Source of the DNA: Variovorax paradoxus
GTDB taxonomy: Bacteria; Pseudomonadota; Gammaproteobacteria; Burkholderiales; Burkholderiaceae_C
DNA: 64,000 bases
Direction of reading: 5' to 3'
Assembly: GCF_022009635.1 (NCBI RefSeq)
Contig: NZ_CP091716.1
Location: 3,177,001-3,241,000 of the forward strand
Both the position numbers and the translations under genes were made by a program. The notes under the pieces are model-generated. The model ran no database searches. It saw only the letters and a list, made by a program, of their open reading frames with translations, and was not told where the DNA came from. Shown piece by piece: positions 12,501-18,428 of this stretch (positions are counted from its first letter, which is position 1; each line of letters opens with the position of its first letter).

Positions 12501-14211
12501 GACGGCGGGGCGCGACGTGTACATGGCCGACAGGGCGGAGCTCAAGAGCATCGGCCCGGTCGCCAATATCACGCCGGGCGACCGCAGCAGCGGCGCGGGC
12601 ATCGCGGTGGCGGCCGGCGTGGGCCGCAACGGCCCCGACTTCGCGGCCTTCGCCGCGCGCTACCTCGACGCGGCCAACCTCGCGGCGAGCGGCCAGGCGC
12701 TGGCCGAGCAGCCCGGCAAGGCCGTGACGACCTACGGCGACCGGCTCACGCTGTCGGGCTGGCTCGGCGAACAGTTCGGCTACGGCGGCGACGAGGCCGG
12801 CGCACCGGCCTACCTGGCGGGCAAGCAGGCCGAGATCGACAGCGCGCACAAGCAGTCCGCCGGCGCGCCCAGCCGCGACCTGCGGCGCGAGTACGCCCTG
12901 GGCAGCCAGCTGCACCTGGTCAACTGGCTCGAAGAGCGTTTCGGCGACGGCAAGCGCAACGGCCTGGGCCTGCGCTTCGACGCGGCGTCGATGGATGCGC
13001 GCGCCTTCTTCGCGGCGCTGCCGGCGGAGCAGCAACGCGCCTTCCTGCGCCCGGTGTACTACGCCGAACTCAAGGCCGCGGGCCGCGAGTACAACGCCGT
13101 GGGCGGCCCGCGCGAAGGCAGCTACCTGCGCGGGCGCGAGGCCATCGCCACGCTGTTCCCGACGAAGGACGCGCAGGGCAACGCCATCGACTACCAGGGC
13201 GACCTGACCATGTTCAGCAGCGCGCTGTACTACGACGACATCAAGGGCACGAACATCGTCACCGTCACGACGCGTCCGCGCGCGGGCGTGAAGTACATGA
13301 CGCAGCAAGAGTGGATCGCCGCCGGCCGCGAGAACTACAAGACCGCGCACTACGAAGTGCAGGACGCGGGCCTGCACACCGACTTCGGCGGCGACATCCG
13401 GCTCATGGTGCCGGGCGGGCGCACGCTGGTGGGCGTGGACGGCGGCTTCGTGCCGGGCGAGGGTTCGGGCGTGCTGACGCAGGGCGCGGGCGAGATCGAG
13501 ATCTTCTCGAACGGCAGCATCCTGCTCGGCCAGAGCCGCATCTTCACCACTTTCGGCGGCAACGTGCTGGCGTGGTCGGCGCAGGGCGACATCAACGCGG
13601 GGCGCGGTTCCAAGTCGACCGTGGTCTACACGCCGCAACGCCGTGCCTACGACGGCATCGGCCTGGTGAGCCTGTCGCCCAACACGCCGAACACCGGCGC
13701 CGGCATCGCCACGCTGAACCCGATTCCGGAGATTCCGCCGGGCGACGTGGACCTGATCGCGCCGCTGGGCACCATCGACGCGGGCGAGGCAGGCATCCGC
13801 GTGTCGGGCAACGTGAACCTCGCGGCATTGCACGTGGTGAACGCCGAGAACATCCAGGTGCAGGGCAAGTCGGTCGGCATTCCGGTGATTGCTGCGGTGA
13901 ACGTGGGCGCGCTCACCAACGCGAGCGCCGCCGCGTCGCAGGCGGCCGGCGCCGCGCAGGAGGTGCTGCAGCGCGAGCGCGCCGCGCAGCGCCAGGCACT
14001 GCCGTCGGTGTTCACCGTGCGCGTGCTCGGCTTCGGCAACGAAGCACCCGAGGGCGGCGCGAGCAACGGCGGCGGCGGTGCGCGCGAACGCGGCGTCACC
14101 GGCGCGGCCTACGACCCGAAGGGCGTGGTGCAGGTGCTCGGCGCGGGCGCGCTCACCACCGCGCAGATGCAGTCGCTCACGCCGGGCGAGCAGCGTGCGC
14201 TGAAGCAGTGA
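508..14211 (+). CDS. Giant two-partner-secretion exoprotein (TpsA, filamentous haemagglutinin family, DUF3739-type C-terminus)
   Basis: This is a 4567-aa exported protein. An extended signal peptide ends near residue 56 (hydrophobic LVHAIALMLAAGATA, then AQSAQA). The TPS secretion domain covers about residues 145-310, with WETFNVGKNTTLKF and an N-R-N-G-I motif at 238-242 where most family members have NPNGI. The body is a long beta-helix-like run of Gly/Asn/Asp-rich repeats. The last 330 residues match the DUF3739 'filamentous haemagglutinin family outer membrane' type (PGDVDLIAPLGTIDAGEAGI). TpsA proteins are adhesins, toxins or surface enzymes exported by a TpsB pore. No toxin domain was recognised at the C-terminus. 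ATG 508 was chosen; GTG 490 and ATGs at 523 and 535 are in frame, and none has a strong ribosome-binding site. The dedicated transporter follows after a terminator. Confidence 0.93.
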   Translation: MKHEPMEVRMQRSSTVSRRNPDSSSSFFFPQARLTPLVHAIALMLAAGATAQSAQAQQAFSSAWMAQKNMAQGTALATGRLPNGMPASMLTSPQAQQQRANEQLQRSIGNLNIAARGIAAQQAAQEAARRAALEGGQGVPDGLAEGGLKVDTASLTAGWANANAPVQTQAGGRTQVTVTQTDAQAILNWETFNVGKNTTLKFEQQPSWAVLNRVNDPAAKPSQIRGQIQADGTVMVVNRNGIVFSGSSQVDTRNLVASAVGMTDAQFKRGIYSQALGSGFVPTLANDLNVTASASSNGKATGDVVVEAGARIATRAPQSVTEGGGYVLLAGRETHNRGTIVTPGGQTTLAAGDSFVIRKGLGTDSNQQSSTRGNEVTPARVADSTAGRVSNAGLIQALTGDITLTGHTVEQSGVLLSSTSVNTRGTLHLNAGGSADARVTLAPGSVNAVLLDSSSATALDVQRDALIKDSALVSDGAYNRRDQSLVQIASSGNVEFQADSMTLATGGQVNVNAVRRIQVADRASIDVAGAVGVSVAMASNNIEINVQGNEQRDAPGNRDSKNLNNANLWIDRRYLVRVPAGTNGYATDRWYTGGGLLEVGGYLSTGGHGIGEWAASGGTVAFGGGEVVTQAGSAINVSGGTIDVQTGMLKQSWLVGKDGRLYNLATAPGDMLYSGVYRGFENPHERWGKNTTEYFYNPLIGARERLENGYTMGRDAGRVIVGTKSAVLEGDIEATVFQGDRQRNAPDAALDGYRQSQTAAPRAGRLVIGQLQPVFNPDTGLLRDNPGAQLERIDIGAVQRIAQDLRLEDAMPEDRQGRLRIDAGWLNGLHLGGFTAYAKGGITVDADVAVGNGGRIALHATQVDVNANLSARGGSIVLGDMVGRLLPGSNTSWAEQPIAATPPEGYTRRVDVAAGVVLDTRGLWTNLRNNPGDIGGLPYMNGGSVTIGSSGDVRLHGGTLIDTSSGAALMADGTLQGGRGGDITLRSNQSDVTGLGAGALLLEGELRGHGVKGGGTLTIDTGIGVALGGGLLANPGLLQAGESVPVHLTLAEAFTIPAGTVLPQDFSYVTNVVAPGEAMKIMPVFSATRPYTLPAAWVVPAPSVPWEYVFVYSKAGSVYMNGSTVPAGTELVNITGTMAPGYVVPAAAFPKGMPVADYTATVAAGTPFAHDVLLAEGSLLLAGNRLPASVAVKPLLVLDNSVFQSGFSRYSVSAQQGVQVANGANIDVTMPLLRADMAAARATSTGADPSAVLQRWLPPLWQEAPLKGVLTQRAGADLALGAGSVYRQAPVVVGEGATLSVDPGRSLTLTGNAQITVDGTLNAWSGRIGLLPGSFGTGNDADRANGTPDATSIWIGSKAVLDVAGRADTAIDSQGRVYGHVGDGGSIEIGAAYSANAGMVNPADAFVVVRPGARLEASGAAARLDLPGRGTVEVAGDGGVISLASYRGLFLDGSMRAAAGGAGAAGGTLALALETPNYGVVDKLSLKGINVDDAVRVPRELVLAQVQGDSGLSADLKVGNREDALAYGRARIGVDRIAQGGFDNLSLLANGLVSFDGNVDLRMGQSLGLTASAFGLALNAAPAAQVRLAAPYIRVAGTTRLQDDNYIMPNPVRGSKNGGSGGGTLGLPLVDDGAHLQLDAQLIDIAGLVNTGTRGSIVQNAGDPLKVERLAFGQITMRSGGDLRLSQAMQFYTPGSLTLAASQIYPAMNDSGAFTVGERGVVDQYGTLNREFDPARSLNIERIDPSAPLPAQPYSAFGKLSFASAVVNQGGVVRAPLGEITLGASGAQWPTGEVNLLPGSVTSVSAKGLAMPYGGTLDGLSYLQDGKDVVFKGVGNDPVITLAAHAVNVREGAVLDLSGGGELTGTAFLGGRGGSTDARLNPLVQTIARGTFTLPGLATNPVYAIVPGTQAGYAPLVNEHGAGDPALGRQITIGAGVPGLPPGTYTLLPSTFALLPGAFRVELNGLAPGLPPSNTTIAMRNGSYAADAQLGVVNTGIRNALPTQVFLTPADVLRSYSQYNETSYADFAIAQAERNGVPRPLLERDAKMLRFDLALPTRGGALHPAGSTPALSFAGLADFSAAAGSYGGSALVDGRFSGSIEVLGDGASPTPGFKGVSVAASALNAIAAPRLGIGGLPSVTYVDYTGSSQRANIAGFNYAAGSIVLREGAVLKAGEVYLVTNVKTGSIVVEQGAGINTLGRGKAAWDSRDGFVFAPGIFSVVAVSNGWLDLLAPAFSGASDNGPGRIDIGACNSAPLCRGVTQLYSEGTIAASTDQSFELRDTARYGTRNLVLSVGGINAGSEAALADAAARQVLPPGLTLNQGILDRLLRGDTSAGAPALENLVLTARDAINFYDSVELSTIDPATGRSSLERLVLTAPAFYGAGNADALARIHTGTLVWNGSITPPGLTAAGGAGTGSGRLQIDADRIEFGYGPGSRPDTIHSMDRLILGFGEVAFNASERITANHTGSLAVYQSRGAWDDAIKGYAYSGGNLRLQTPLLTGQAGSVNKIKAGGDIVVAAPAGGAAPALSGKALADALGAEIGLDAAGNLTLDSRIALPSGKLTASAQRDLQLADGAQLDLAGRKIDFFDVAKYSWGGDVMLESRAGNVRQSAGSRIDLSADHNRGGKLTVLALAEGAGNIELRGAIEGGASGQYDAGGTLVPYAAGGADIRGQRIDDFAGLNRRLSEGGVFGSRSFQLKQGDLTVGDELKAREINLSVDGGRLAVNGTVDASGDQAGSIRLAARDGVTIGGAAVLDAHSRVLRVDSYGQPIEAPNRASIEIDSGSGRLVLQDGARMDVRAGTNGNAQSLGTIELSARRIGGERGNDIAIDAGGKLQIDGARAITVNGFWSYNDAASGTDPSADGRPYQVVNQAYLDSKHADSVAFMGNVLANGNLMNNRLAGLRAYSDAFHLRPGVAIVSATPDGDLHVDGDIDLSGYRYASVNPRTQRTGVYGSGEAGALVLRAGGNLQVYGSITDGFDTSVLPATPSDQGWVLVKGHVPWGGDVVIPRGNLVELAEGTFFQSGRTLNYDLPMKAMTLKAGTVLAAPAELSRNLVLSVGTVLGGAVRDAAGNVLYAAGTVLSQSVTLQAGMKLDAGNRLPGDAGVKAMTWPAGVPLPFPSGTVSDNFDGLGRVNGVVLAGSLKLAKGAIIPAETLVVLPGDATSVNLRPADADGNQGRNLALAPMLAPGSQSWSMRLVAGADTQAADTRALRPRDAHGQLILADTHYGMGSALVFTAPTPGTEGVYYWIGNSRDVIGYAPGVAVDLDEWGGEEAVQDINNWGYGNLVTWAPLGSRPKAEAMPATQQLFSVLRTGTGDLDLLAGGNFTMNSLYGVYTAGTQSAGVGAAYNSPRSRIDGTVLGADGVDYEPFVDGGARSLYRAWYPEHGGNVLLRAQGDVRGDLIGAPLSSRRDAIGSLHSSGASVDVGNWLWRQGTGSAVAGSEGLPAAWWINFGSYVPGSTTSGDLFASTPSLLGFIGIGTLGGGNLVLEAGGNAGMLTQRSDRGINYAPRSTGLNLVVASTGRVSADGRQLALTGGGDLDVRIGGGLNPVAELRSVPDTNSDTPQTNYIGNRSDLNSNFVNLRGALRIEAGSVGGIELRFDKADPEESRAYQVYTATSSVAGGGPVLVPGDSGVRIDTRGDLVLGGVGDPGRVSLRSGGTPFAANGTQFEGEGYSWFSLWTPGSAIDLFSAGGNLTPHNSTTESLSRGNSQATDGRFVMPSVLRAVAAGGSIYYGNSATGVIDGSNKPVQSPIGLMLAPSPVGPLFAKAGTGQLELLASDSIYAGGYSVTQSGADPTALPNPLNPGFSGTVEQVWYGARRLSNVNPDALAPSVFLDLSDADEGYQRYPLFSLTPPTASGYAAQGQPPARFYASEGDVIGVRTGAIITRGRGGIGNLPTWYEGGGPVALRAGRDIVNSGNGLGKSELMPQEGLGWTTEPYNGDPSAPPKPIALTQGSARGNLIVHNNPDDVSVVQAGRDVRYSTFYVAGPGLLEVTAGRDVYMADRAELKSIGPVANITPGDRSSGAGIAVAAGVGRNGPDFAAFAARYLDAANLAASGQALAEQPGKAVTTYGDRLTLSGWLGEQFGYGGDEAGAPAYLAGKQAEIDSAHKQSAGAPSRDLRREYALGSQLHLVNWLEERFGDGKRNGLGLRFDAASMDARAFFAALPAEQQRAFLRPVYYAELKAAGREYNAVGGPREGSYLRGREAIATLFPTKDAQGNAIDYQGDLTMFSSALYYDDIKGTNIVTVTTRPRAGVKYMTQQEWIAAGRENYKTAHYEVQDAGLHTDFGGDIRLMVPGGRTLVGVDGGFVPGEGSGVLTQGAGEIEIFSNGSILLGQSRIFTTFGGNVLAWSAQGDINAGRGSKSTVVYTPQRRAYDGIGLVSLSPNTPNTGAGIATLNPIPEIPPGDVDLIAPLGTIDAGEAGIRVSGNVNLAALHVVNAENIQVQGKSVGIPVIAAVNVGALTNASAAASQAAGAAQEVLQRERAAQRQALPSVFTVRVLGFGNEAPEGGASNGGGGARERGVTGAAYDPKGVVQVLGAGALTTAQMQSLTPGEQRALKQ

Positions 14212-14253
14212 ACACGCGCCGCACGCGGCGCTGATTTTCATCGCCGTGTCACA

Positions 14254-14288
14254 AAGAAAGGGCCTCCCGCGTGGAGGCCCTTCTTCTT
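14254..14288 (+). terminator. Rho-independent terminator after tpsA
   Basis: An 8-bp GGGCCTCC / GGAGGCCC stem (14260-14267 and 14273-14280) with a 5-nt loop is followed by TTCTTCTT and preceded by AAAGAAA, so it could work in both directions. It begins 43 bp after the tpsA stop and separates tpsA from tpsB. tpsB therefore probably has its own promoter. Confidence 0.85.
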
Positions 14289-14341
14289 ATGCGCAAGAAA
14301 ACCCGTCGGCCGGACCTTGTGTCTTTTTCTTGATGAAGTTT

Positions 14342-14380
14342 TTGTGACAAATGGCAGTCGGCGTTAACGCCGTGCGTCTA
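14342..14380 (+). promoter_or_regulatory. Second copy of the bipartite motif, upstream of tpsB
   Basis: TTTT-GTGACA at 14342-14351, 4 nt, then GCAGTCG at 14356-14362, and GTC at 14378-14380 after 15 nt, repeat the arrangement found before tpsA. ATGAAG also precedes both copies. The motif ends about 100 bp before the tpsB start, similar to the tpsA leader length. It is probably the promoter or activator site of tpsB. Confidence 0.45.
14361..14374. promoter_or_regulatory. Perfect 14-bp palindrome in the tpsB leader region
   Basis: CGGCGTTAACGCCG is a perfect palindrome lying between the bipartite motif and the GTC element of the putative tpsB promoter. Its place inside the promoter spacer suggests a dimeric regulator site. 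The corresponding stretch before tpsA (426-440) is not palindromic, so this would act on tpsB only. Confidence 0.3.
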
Positions 14381-14463
14381 GATAAGCGTACGCAGCAGCG
14401 ACATGGCGTCTCTCCGACATGCCCTGCTGCCAAGCGAGCTTCATCTTTGAGAACGAGCTGTAA

Positions 14464-16113
14464 ATGCATGACATGAAGAAGAACGGCCCACCGATGTGCT
14501 GGAGAGCGGTGTGGCTGGCAGTGGTGGCGATGAGCGCCCAGGGCGCGGTGTTCGCCCAGGCCCCCGCGCCTTCCGCATCCACACCCGCCGCGGCACCTGC
14601 CGCCGTGGCACCCGAGTCGACCCGCAAGGTCGACATTGCCGAATACATCGTGCGCGGCAACACCGTGCTCGACGCCCGCGCCATCGAGAAGGCGGTCACG
14701 CCCTTTCTCGGACCCGACCGCACGCTGAAGGACGTGGAGGGCGCGCGCGACGCGCTGCTCGCGGCCTACCAGGCGGCGGGCTACCAGTCGGTCTACGTGG
14801 ACCTGCCCGAGCAGCAGGTCACGCAGGGCATCGTGTTCCTGCAGGTCAACGAGACCCGCGTGGGCCGCGTGCGCGTGGTGGGCGCCGAGTACAACTCGCC
14901 GCTCGACGTGCGCGACCAGGTGCCCGCGCTGAAGGAGGGCGGCGTGCCCAACTTCAACACCGCGCAGGCCGAGCTCTCCGCGCTCAACCGCAGCCCCAAG
15001 CGGCAGGTGATGCCGCTGGTGCGCCAGGGCAGCATGCCGGGCACGATGGACGTCGACCTGAAGGTGGACGACAGCAACCCCTGGCGCGCCAGCGTCGGCC
15101 TGAACAACGACTACAGCGCCGACACGCGCAAGCTGCGCGCCACCGCATCGCTGGGCCACGACAACCTCTGGCAGCTGGGCCACAGCGCATCGATCAGCTT
15201 CTTCGGCGCGCCGCAGGACCTGAGCCAGACCAAGGTGATTTCGGCGAGCTACAACGCGCCCCTGGCCGGCACCAACTGGAGCCTGGAAGGCAACGCCTAC
15301 GTCTCCGACAGCGACGTGGCCACCACCGGCGGCACCAACGTGCTGGGCAAGGGCCATTCGATCGGGCTGAAGGCGACCTACACCGTGCCCAACACCGGCA
15401 ACTGGTGGCACGCCTTCAGCGTGGGCGTCGACTTCAAGAACAACGAGGAAGCGCTGCGCCTGAAGGGCAGCGGCGACACCGTGCCGCTGAAGTACGCGCC
15501 CATCACGCTGTCTTACTCGGGCTTCCGCCAGAGCGACAAGAGCCAGTACGGCGTGGGCGTGTCGCTGGTGGTGGGCACGAGCAGCTCGTTCGGCTACAGC
15601 AGCGACTGGGCCGCCTTCGACTACAAGCGCTACAAGGCCTCGCCCAGCTTCATGGTGCTGAAGACCGACCTCAACGGCACCTACACCTTCGATGGCGGCC
15701 AGCAGCTGGCGGCACGCTTCAACGCGCAGATGACCGACGCGCCGCTGGTGTCGAGCGAGCAGATCGCCGGCGGCGGCATGAACTCGGTGCGCGGCTACCT
15801 CTCGGCCGAAGTCACCGGCGACTACGGCGTGGTCGGTTCGCTCGAGCTGCGCAGCCAGCCGATCACCCTGCTGGGCCCGCTGGTCGAGAACTGGCGCGTG
15901 TATGCCTTCGCCGACGCGGCGCGCCTGCGCCTGAAGAGCCCGCTGCCCGAGCAGAACGACAAGTTCCTGCTCGCGTCGGTGGGCCTGGGCACCACCTTCA
16001 AGGTGGGGCAGTACTTCTCGGGCCGCGTCGACTTCGGCTACCCGCTGAAGGACGGGCCCCGCACCAAGCGCCACGACTCGCGCGTGAATTTCAGCCTGAC
16101 CGCGAACTACTGA
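14464..16113 (+). CDS. TpsB outer-membrane transporter (ShlB/FhaC/HecB family) for the adjacent exoprotein
   Basis: This 549-aa protein has a signal peptide (hydrophobic run, then SAQGAVFAQA near residue 32). One or two POTRA-like domains cover about residues 55-200 (DIAEYIVRGNTVLDA, then GIVFLQVNETRVGRVRVVGA). A C-terminal beta barrel ends in an aromatic residue (TANY). The Omp85-superfamily VRGY motif of the barrel-inserted loop is at residues 442-445. TpsB proteins bind the TPS domain of the partner in the periplasm and thread it across the outer membrane. The length fits the family (about 550-600 aa). It is the only TpsB in the window and follows tpsA directly, so pairing is near certain. 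ATG 14464 is used; ATG 14473 is an alternative. Confidence 0.95.
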   Translation: MHDMKKNGPPMCWRAVWLAVVAMSAQGAVFAQAPAPSASTPAAAPAAVAPESTRKVDIAEYIVRGNTVLDARAIEKAVTPFLGPDRTLKDVEGARDALLAAYQAAGYQSVYVDLPEQQVTQGIVFLQVNETRVGRVRVVGAEYNSPLDVRDQVPALKEGGVPNFNTAQAELSALNRSPKRQVMPLVRQGSMPGTMDVDLKVDDSNPWRASVGLNNDYSADTRKLRATASLGHDNLWQLGHSASISFFGAPQDLSQTKVISASYNAPLAGTNWSLEGNAYVSDSDVATTGGTNVLGKGHSIGLKATYTVPNTGNWWHAFSVGVDFKNNEEALRLKGSGDTVPLKYAPITLSYSGFRQSDKSQYGVGVSLVVGTSSSFGYSSDWAAFDYKRYKASPSFMVLKTDLNGTYTFDGGQQLAARFNAQMTDAPLVSSEQIAGGGMNSVRGYLSAEVTGDYGVVGSLELRSQPITLLGPLVENWRVYAFADAARLRLKSPLPEQNDKFLLASVGLGTTFKVGQYFSGRVDFGYPLKDGPRTKRHDSRVNFSLTANY

Positions 16114-16183
16114 CGAGCACGCGGCTTCGAGTTTTCTTTTTTCAATTTCTTTTCTCTCTACGAGCTTTTCGGAGAACCCTGTC

Positions 16184-17992
16184 ATGCGACGCATACTTTT
16201 CATCGTGCTCACGCTGCTGAGCACGCTCTTGCCGGGCCTGGCCCACGCCTGGTGGCAAGCCGAGTGGTCCTACCGCAAACCCGTCACCATCGACGGCGGC
16301 CCGCAGGCCGGCGCCATCGGCAGCGATGCCGGGCGCGTGCCCGTGCTGGTGCGCCTGCACACCGGCAACTTCAAGTTCGAAGGCGTGAGCGAAACCGGCG
16401 CCGACCTGCGCTTCGTCGCGGCCGACGACAAGACCGTGCTGAACCACCAGATCGAACAGTTCGATCCGCTGCTGGGCATGGCGCTGATCTGGGTCGACGT
16501 GCCCAACGTCTCGGCCGGCACGCCGCAGAAGCTGTGGATGTACTACGGCAACCCCAAGGCCCCGGCCTCGGGCAACGGCCAGCGCACCTTCGACCCCGAC
16601 TACACGCTGGTCTACCACTTCGCCGAAGGCGCGGTGCCCCCGCGCGACACCACGGCCTACGCCAACAACGGCCAGACCGCCGTGGTGCCGGTCGAAGGCA
16701 CCGTCATCGGCAAGGGCGCGCAGCTGGGCAACGGCGCGCTGATGCTGCCGGCCACGCCGTCGCTCGCCGTGCAGGCCGGCGGCGCGCTCACCTTCTCCGC
16801 ATGGGTCAAGCCCGACCAGCTCGGCGCGCGCCAGGCCATCTATGCCCGCCGCGACGGCGCCGGCGAACTGGTGGTCGGCATCGACCAGGGCGTGCCCTTC
16901 GTGCAGGTCAACGGCCAGCGCAGCACCCCGGGCCAGCCGATCCAGGCCGGCCAGTGGTCGCACATCGCAGTGAAGGCCGAAGGCGAGAGCGTGGCGCTCT
17001 ACGTCGGCGGCCGTCCCACCGTGTCGCTGGCCGCTAAGCTGCCCGCGCTGAACACCGCCGGCGCGCTCGGCGCCGACGTGGCGCCCACCGCGCCCGCCGC
17101 CGCCAATGCACAAGCTGCCCCCGCCGCCTTCGCACCGTTCACCGGCGCGATCGACGAAGTGCGCCTGTCTAAGGTCGCCCGCGCCGACGCGCTGCTGCTG
17201 GCCGATGCCGTCTCGCAAGGCGCCGAGTCGCGCCTGACCGTGTTCGGCGCCGACGAGCAGCAGGCCGGCAAGAGCCACTTCGGCTTCATCCTGGCCGCGA
17301 TGCCGCTGGACGCATGGGTCGTCGTGGGCCTGCTGGGCCTGATGATGGCGCTGTCGTGGGCCATCATGATCGGCAAGGGCCGCAGCTACGGCGCCACCTC
17401 GCGCGCCAACGCCGCCTTCATCGAGCACTTCCGCGAAGCCGCCGGCGCGCCGCTGGACCGCCTGGCCGTCAACAACACCGTGCCGCAGGACGTGCGCGCC
17501 GACTCCTCGCTGTGGCGCCTGTACGAAGTGGCCATCGACGAGATGCGCCGCCGCCACGACCGCGGCTACGACCTGAACTCCGTGTCGGTCGCCACCATCG
17601 GCGCCATCCGCGCGGCCATGGACGGCGTGATGGTGCGCGAGACCGAGCGCATGTCCAAGCGCATGAACTGGCTCTCGACCACCATCGAAGGCGCGCCTTA
17701 CGTGGGCCTGTTCGGCACCGTGATCGGGATCATGCTGGTGTTCGTCGTGGCGGCCATGGCCGGCGCGGTGGACATCAACTCGGTGGCGCCCGGCATGGCG
17801 GCCGCGCTGCTGTGTACCGCCGCCGGCCTGGGCGTCGCGATTCCCGCGCTGTTCGGCTACAACTGGCTGGCCTCGCGCTCGGACGCCATCGGCGCCGACA
17901 TGGCCGTGTTCGTCGACGAGTTCGTCACGCGCCTGGCGGAAGAGCAGGGCGAAGGCCGCTCGGTGCCGCAGGCCGTCGCACGTCGCGCCTGA
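16184..17992 (+). CDS. DUF2341/LamG-like domain fused to ExbB (MotA/TolQ/ExbB proton channel)
   Basis: This 602-aa protein joins two modules. Residues 1-22 form a signal peptide (LFIVLTLLSTLLPGLAHA). Residues about 23-125 look like DUF2341 (WWQAEWSYRKPVTID start), and about 140-300 like a LamG/concanavalin-type fold (SAWVKPDQLG). Residues about 376-395 form a membrane segment, and the last 200 residues are a canonical ExbB channel with the YVGLFGTVIGIM and AALLCTAAGLGVAIPALFGY segments. ExbB with ExbD harvests the proton motive force for TonB. Most ExbB proteins are about 240 aa, so the exported N-terminal half is an addition that may sense or bind a substrate in the periplasm. AGGAG-like GGAGAA precedes ATG 16184. 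It is the first gene of a tight operon with exbD and a tonB-like gene. Confidence 0.92.
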   Translation: MRRILFIVLTLLSTLLPGLAHAWWQAEWSYRKPVTIDGGPQAGAIGSDAGRVPVLVRLHTGNFKFEGVSETGADLRFVAADDKTVLNHQIEQFDPLLGMALIWVDVPNVSAGTPQKLWMYYGNPKAPASGNGQRTFDPDYTLVYHFAEGAVPPRDTTAYANNGQTAVVPVEGTVIGKGAQLGNGALMLPATPSLAVQAGGALTFSAWVKPDQLGARQAIYARRDGAGELVVGIDQGVPFVQVNGQRSTPGQPIQAGQWSHIAVKAEGESVALYVGGRPTVSLAAKLPALNTAGALGADVAPTAPAAANAQAAPAAFAPFTGAIDEVRLSKVARADALLLADAVSQGAESRLTVFGADEQQAGKSHFGFILAAMPLDAWVVVGLLGLMMALSWAIMIGKGRSYGATSRANAAFIEHFREAAGAPLDRLAVNNTVPQDVRADSSLWRLYEVAIDEMRRRHDRGYDLNSVSVATIGAIRAAMDGVMVRETERMSKRMNWLSTTIEGAPYVGLFGTVIGIMLVFVVAAMAGAVDINSVAPGMAAALLCTAAGLGVAIPALFGYNWLASRSDAIGADMAVFVDEFVTRLAEEQGEGRSVPQAVARRA

Positions 17993-18004
17993 GGACGGGG
18001 CACC

Positions 18005-18418
18005 ATGGCAAACACCGCAGCCAAGTTCGGCACCCGCAAGCGCGCGGGCGGCATCAACATCACGCCCTTCGTCGACGTGCTGCTGGTGGTGCTGGTGATC
18101 TTCATCCTCACCAGCAACGCCAGCATCCCGGGCATCAAGGTCGACCTGCCGAAGGCCAGCGCCTCGGTGGCGCTCGAGAAGCCCAAGACCAAGGCCATCA
18201 CCATCGACAACGCGGGCAACGTGTTCCTGGACGCCTACCCGGTCACGCTGTCGGAGCTCGAGGAGCGCCTGCGCACCGAAAAGGCCCTGTCGCCCGACTT
18301 CCCGGTGATCGTGCGCGGCGATGCCAGCGTGCAGTACGCCAAGGTCGTGGACGTGCTGGACTTGCTGCGCCGCATCGAGCTGAACCAGATCGGCCTCGTG
18401 ACCGGCAAGCAGAAGTGA
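18005..18418 (+). CDS. exbD: ExbD/TolR-family biopolymer transport protein
   Basis: This 137-aa protein has a single membrane segment at about residues 22-40 (FVDVLLVVLVIFILTS) containing the conserved proton-pathway aspartate at D24, after the family's NITPFVD entry. A periplasmic domain follows (VDLPKASASVALEKPK, then ITIDNAGNVFLD). ExbD works with ExbB as the stator-like energiser of TonB. It starts 12 bp after the ExbB-fusion stop and ends 10 bp before the tonB-like gene, so the three are almost certainly one transcript and one complex. Confidence 0.95.
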   Translation: MANTAAKFGTRKRAGGINITPFVDVLLVVLVIFILTSNASIPGIKVDLPKASASVALEKPKTKAITIDNAGNVFLDAYPVTLSELEERLRTEKALSPDFPVIVRGDASVQYAKVVDVLDLLRRIELNQIGLVTGKQK

Positions 18419-18428
18419 GGAACGGAGA

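Noticed and set aside
10573..14241. Second long minus-strand frame opposite the 3' part of tpsA
   Set aside because: Same compositional shadow; low-complexity translation and no ribosome-binding site.
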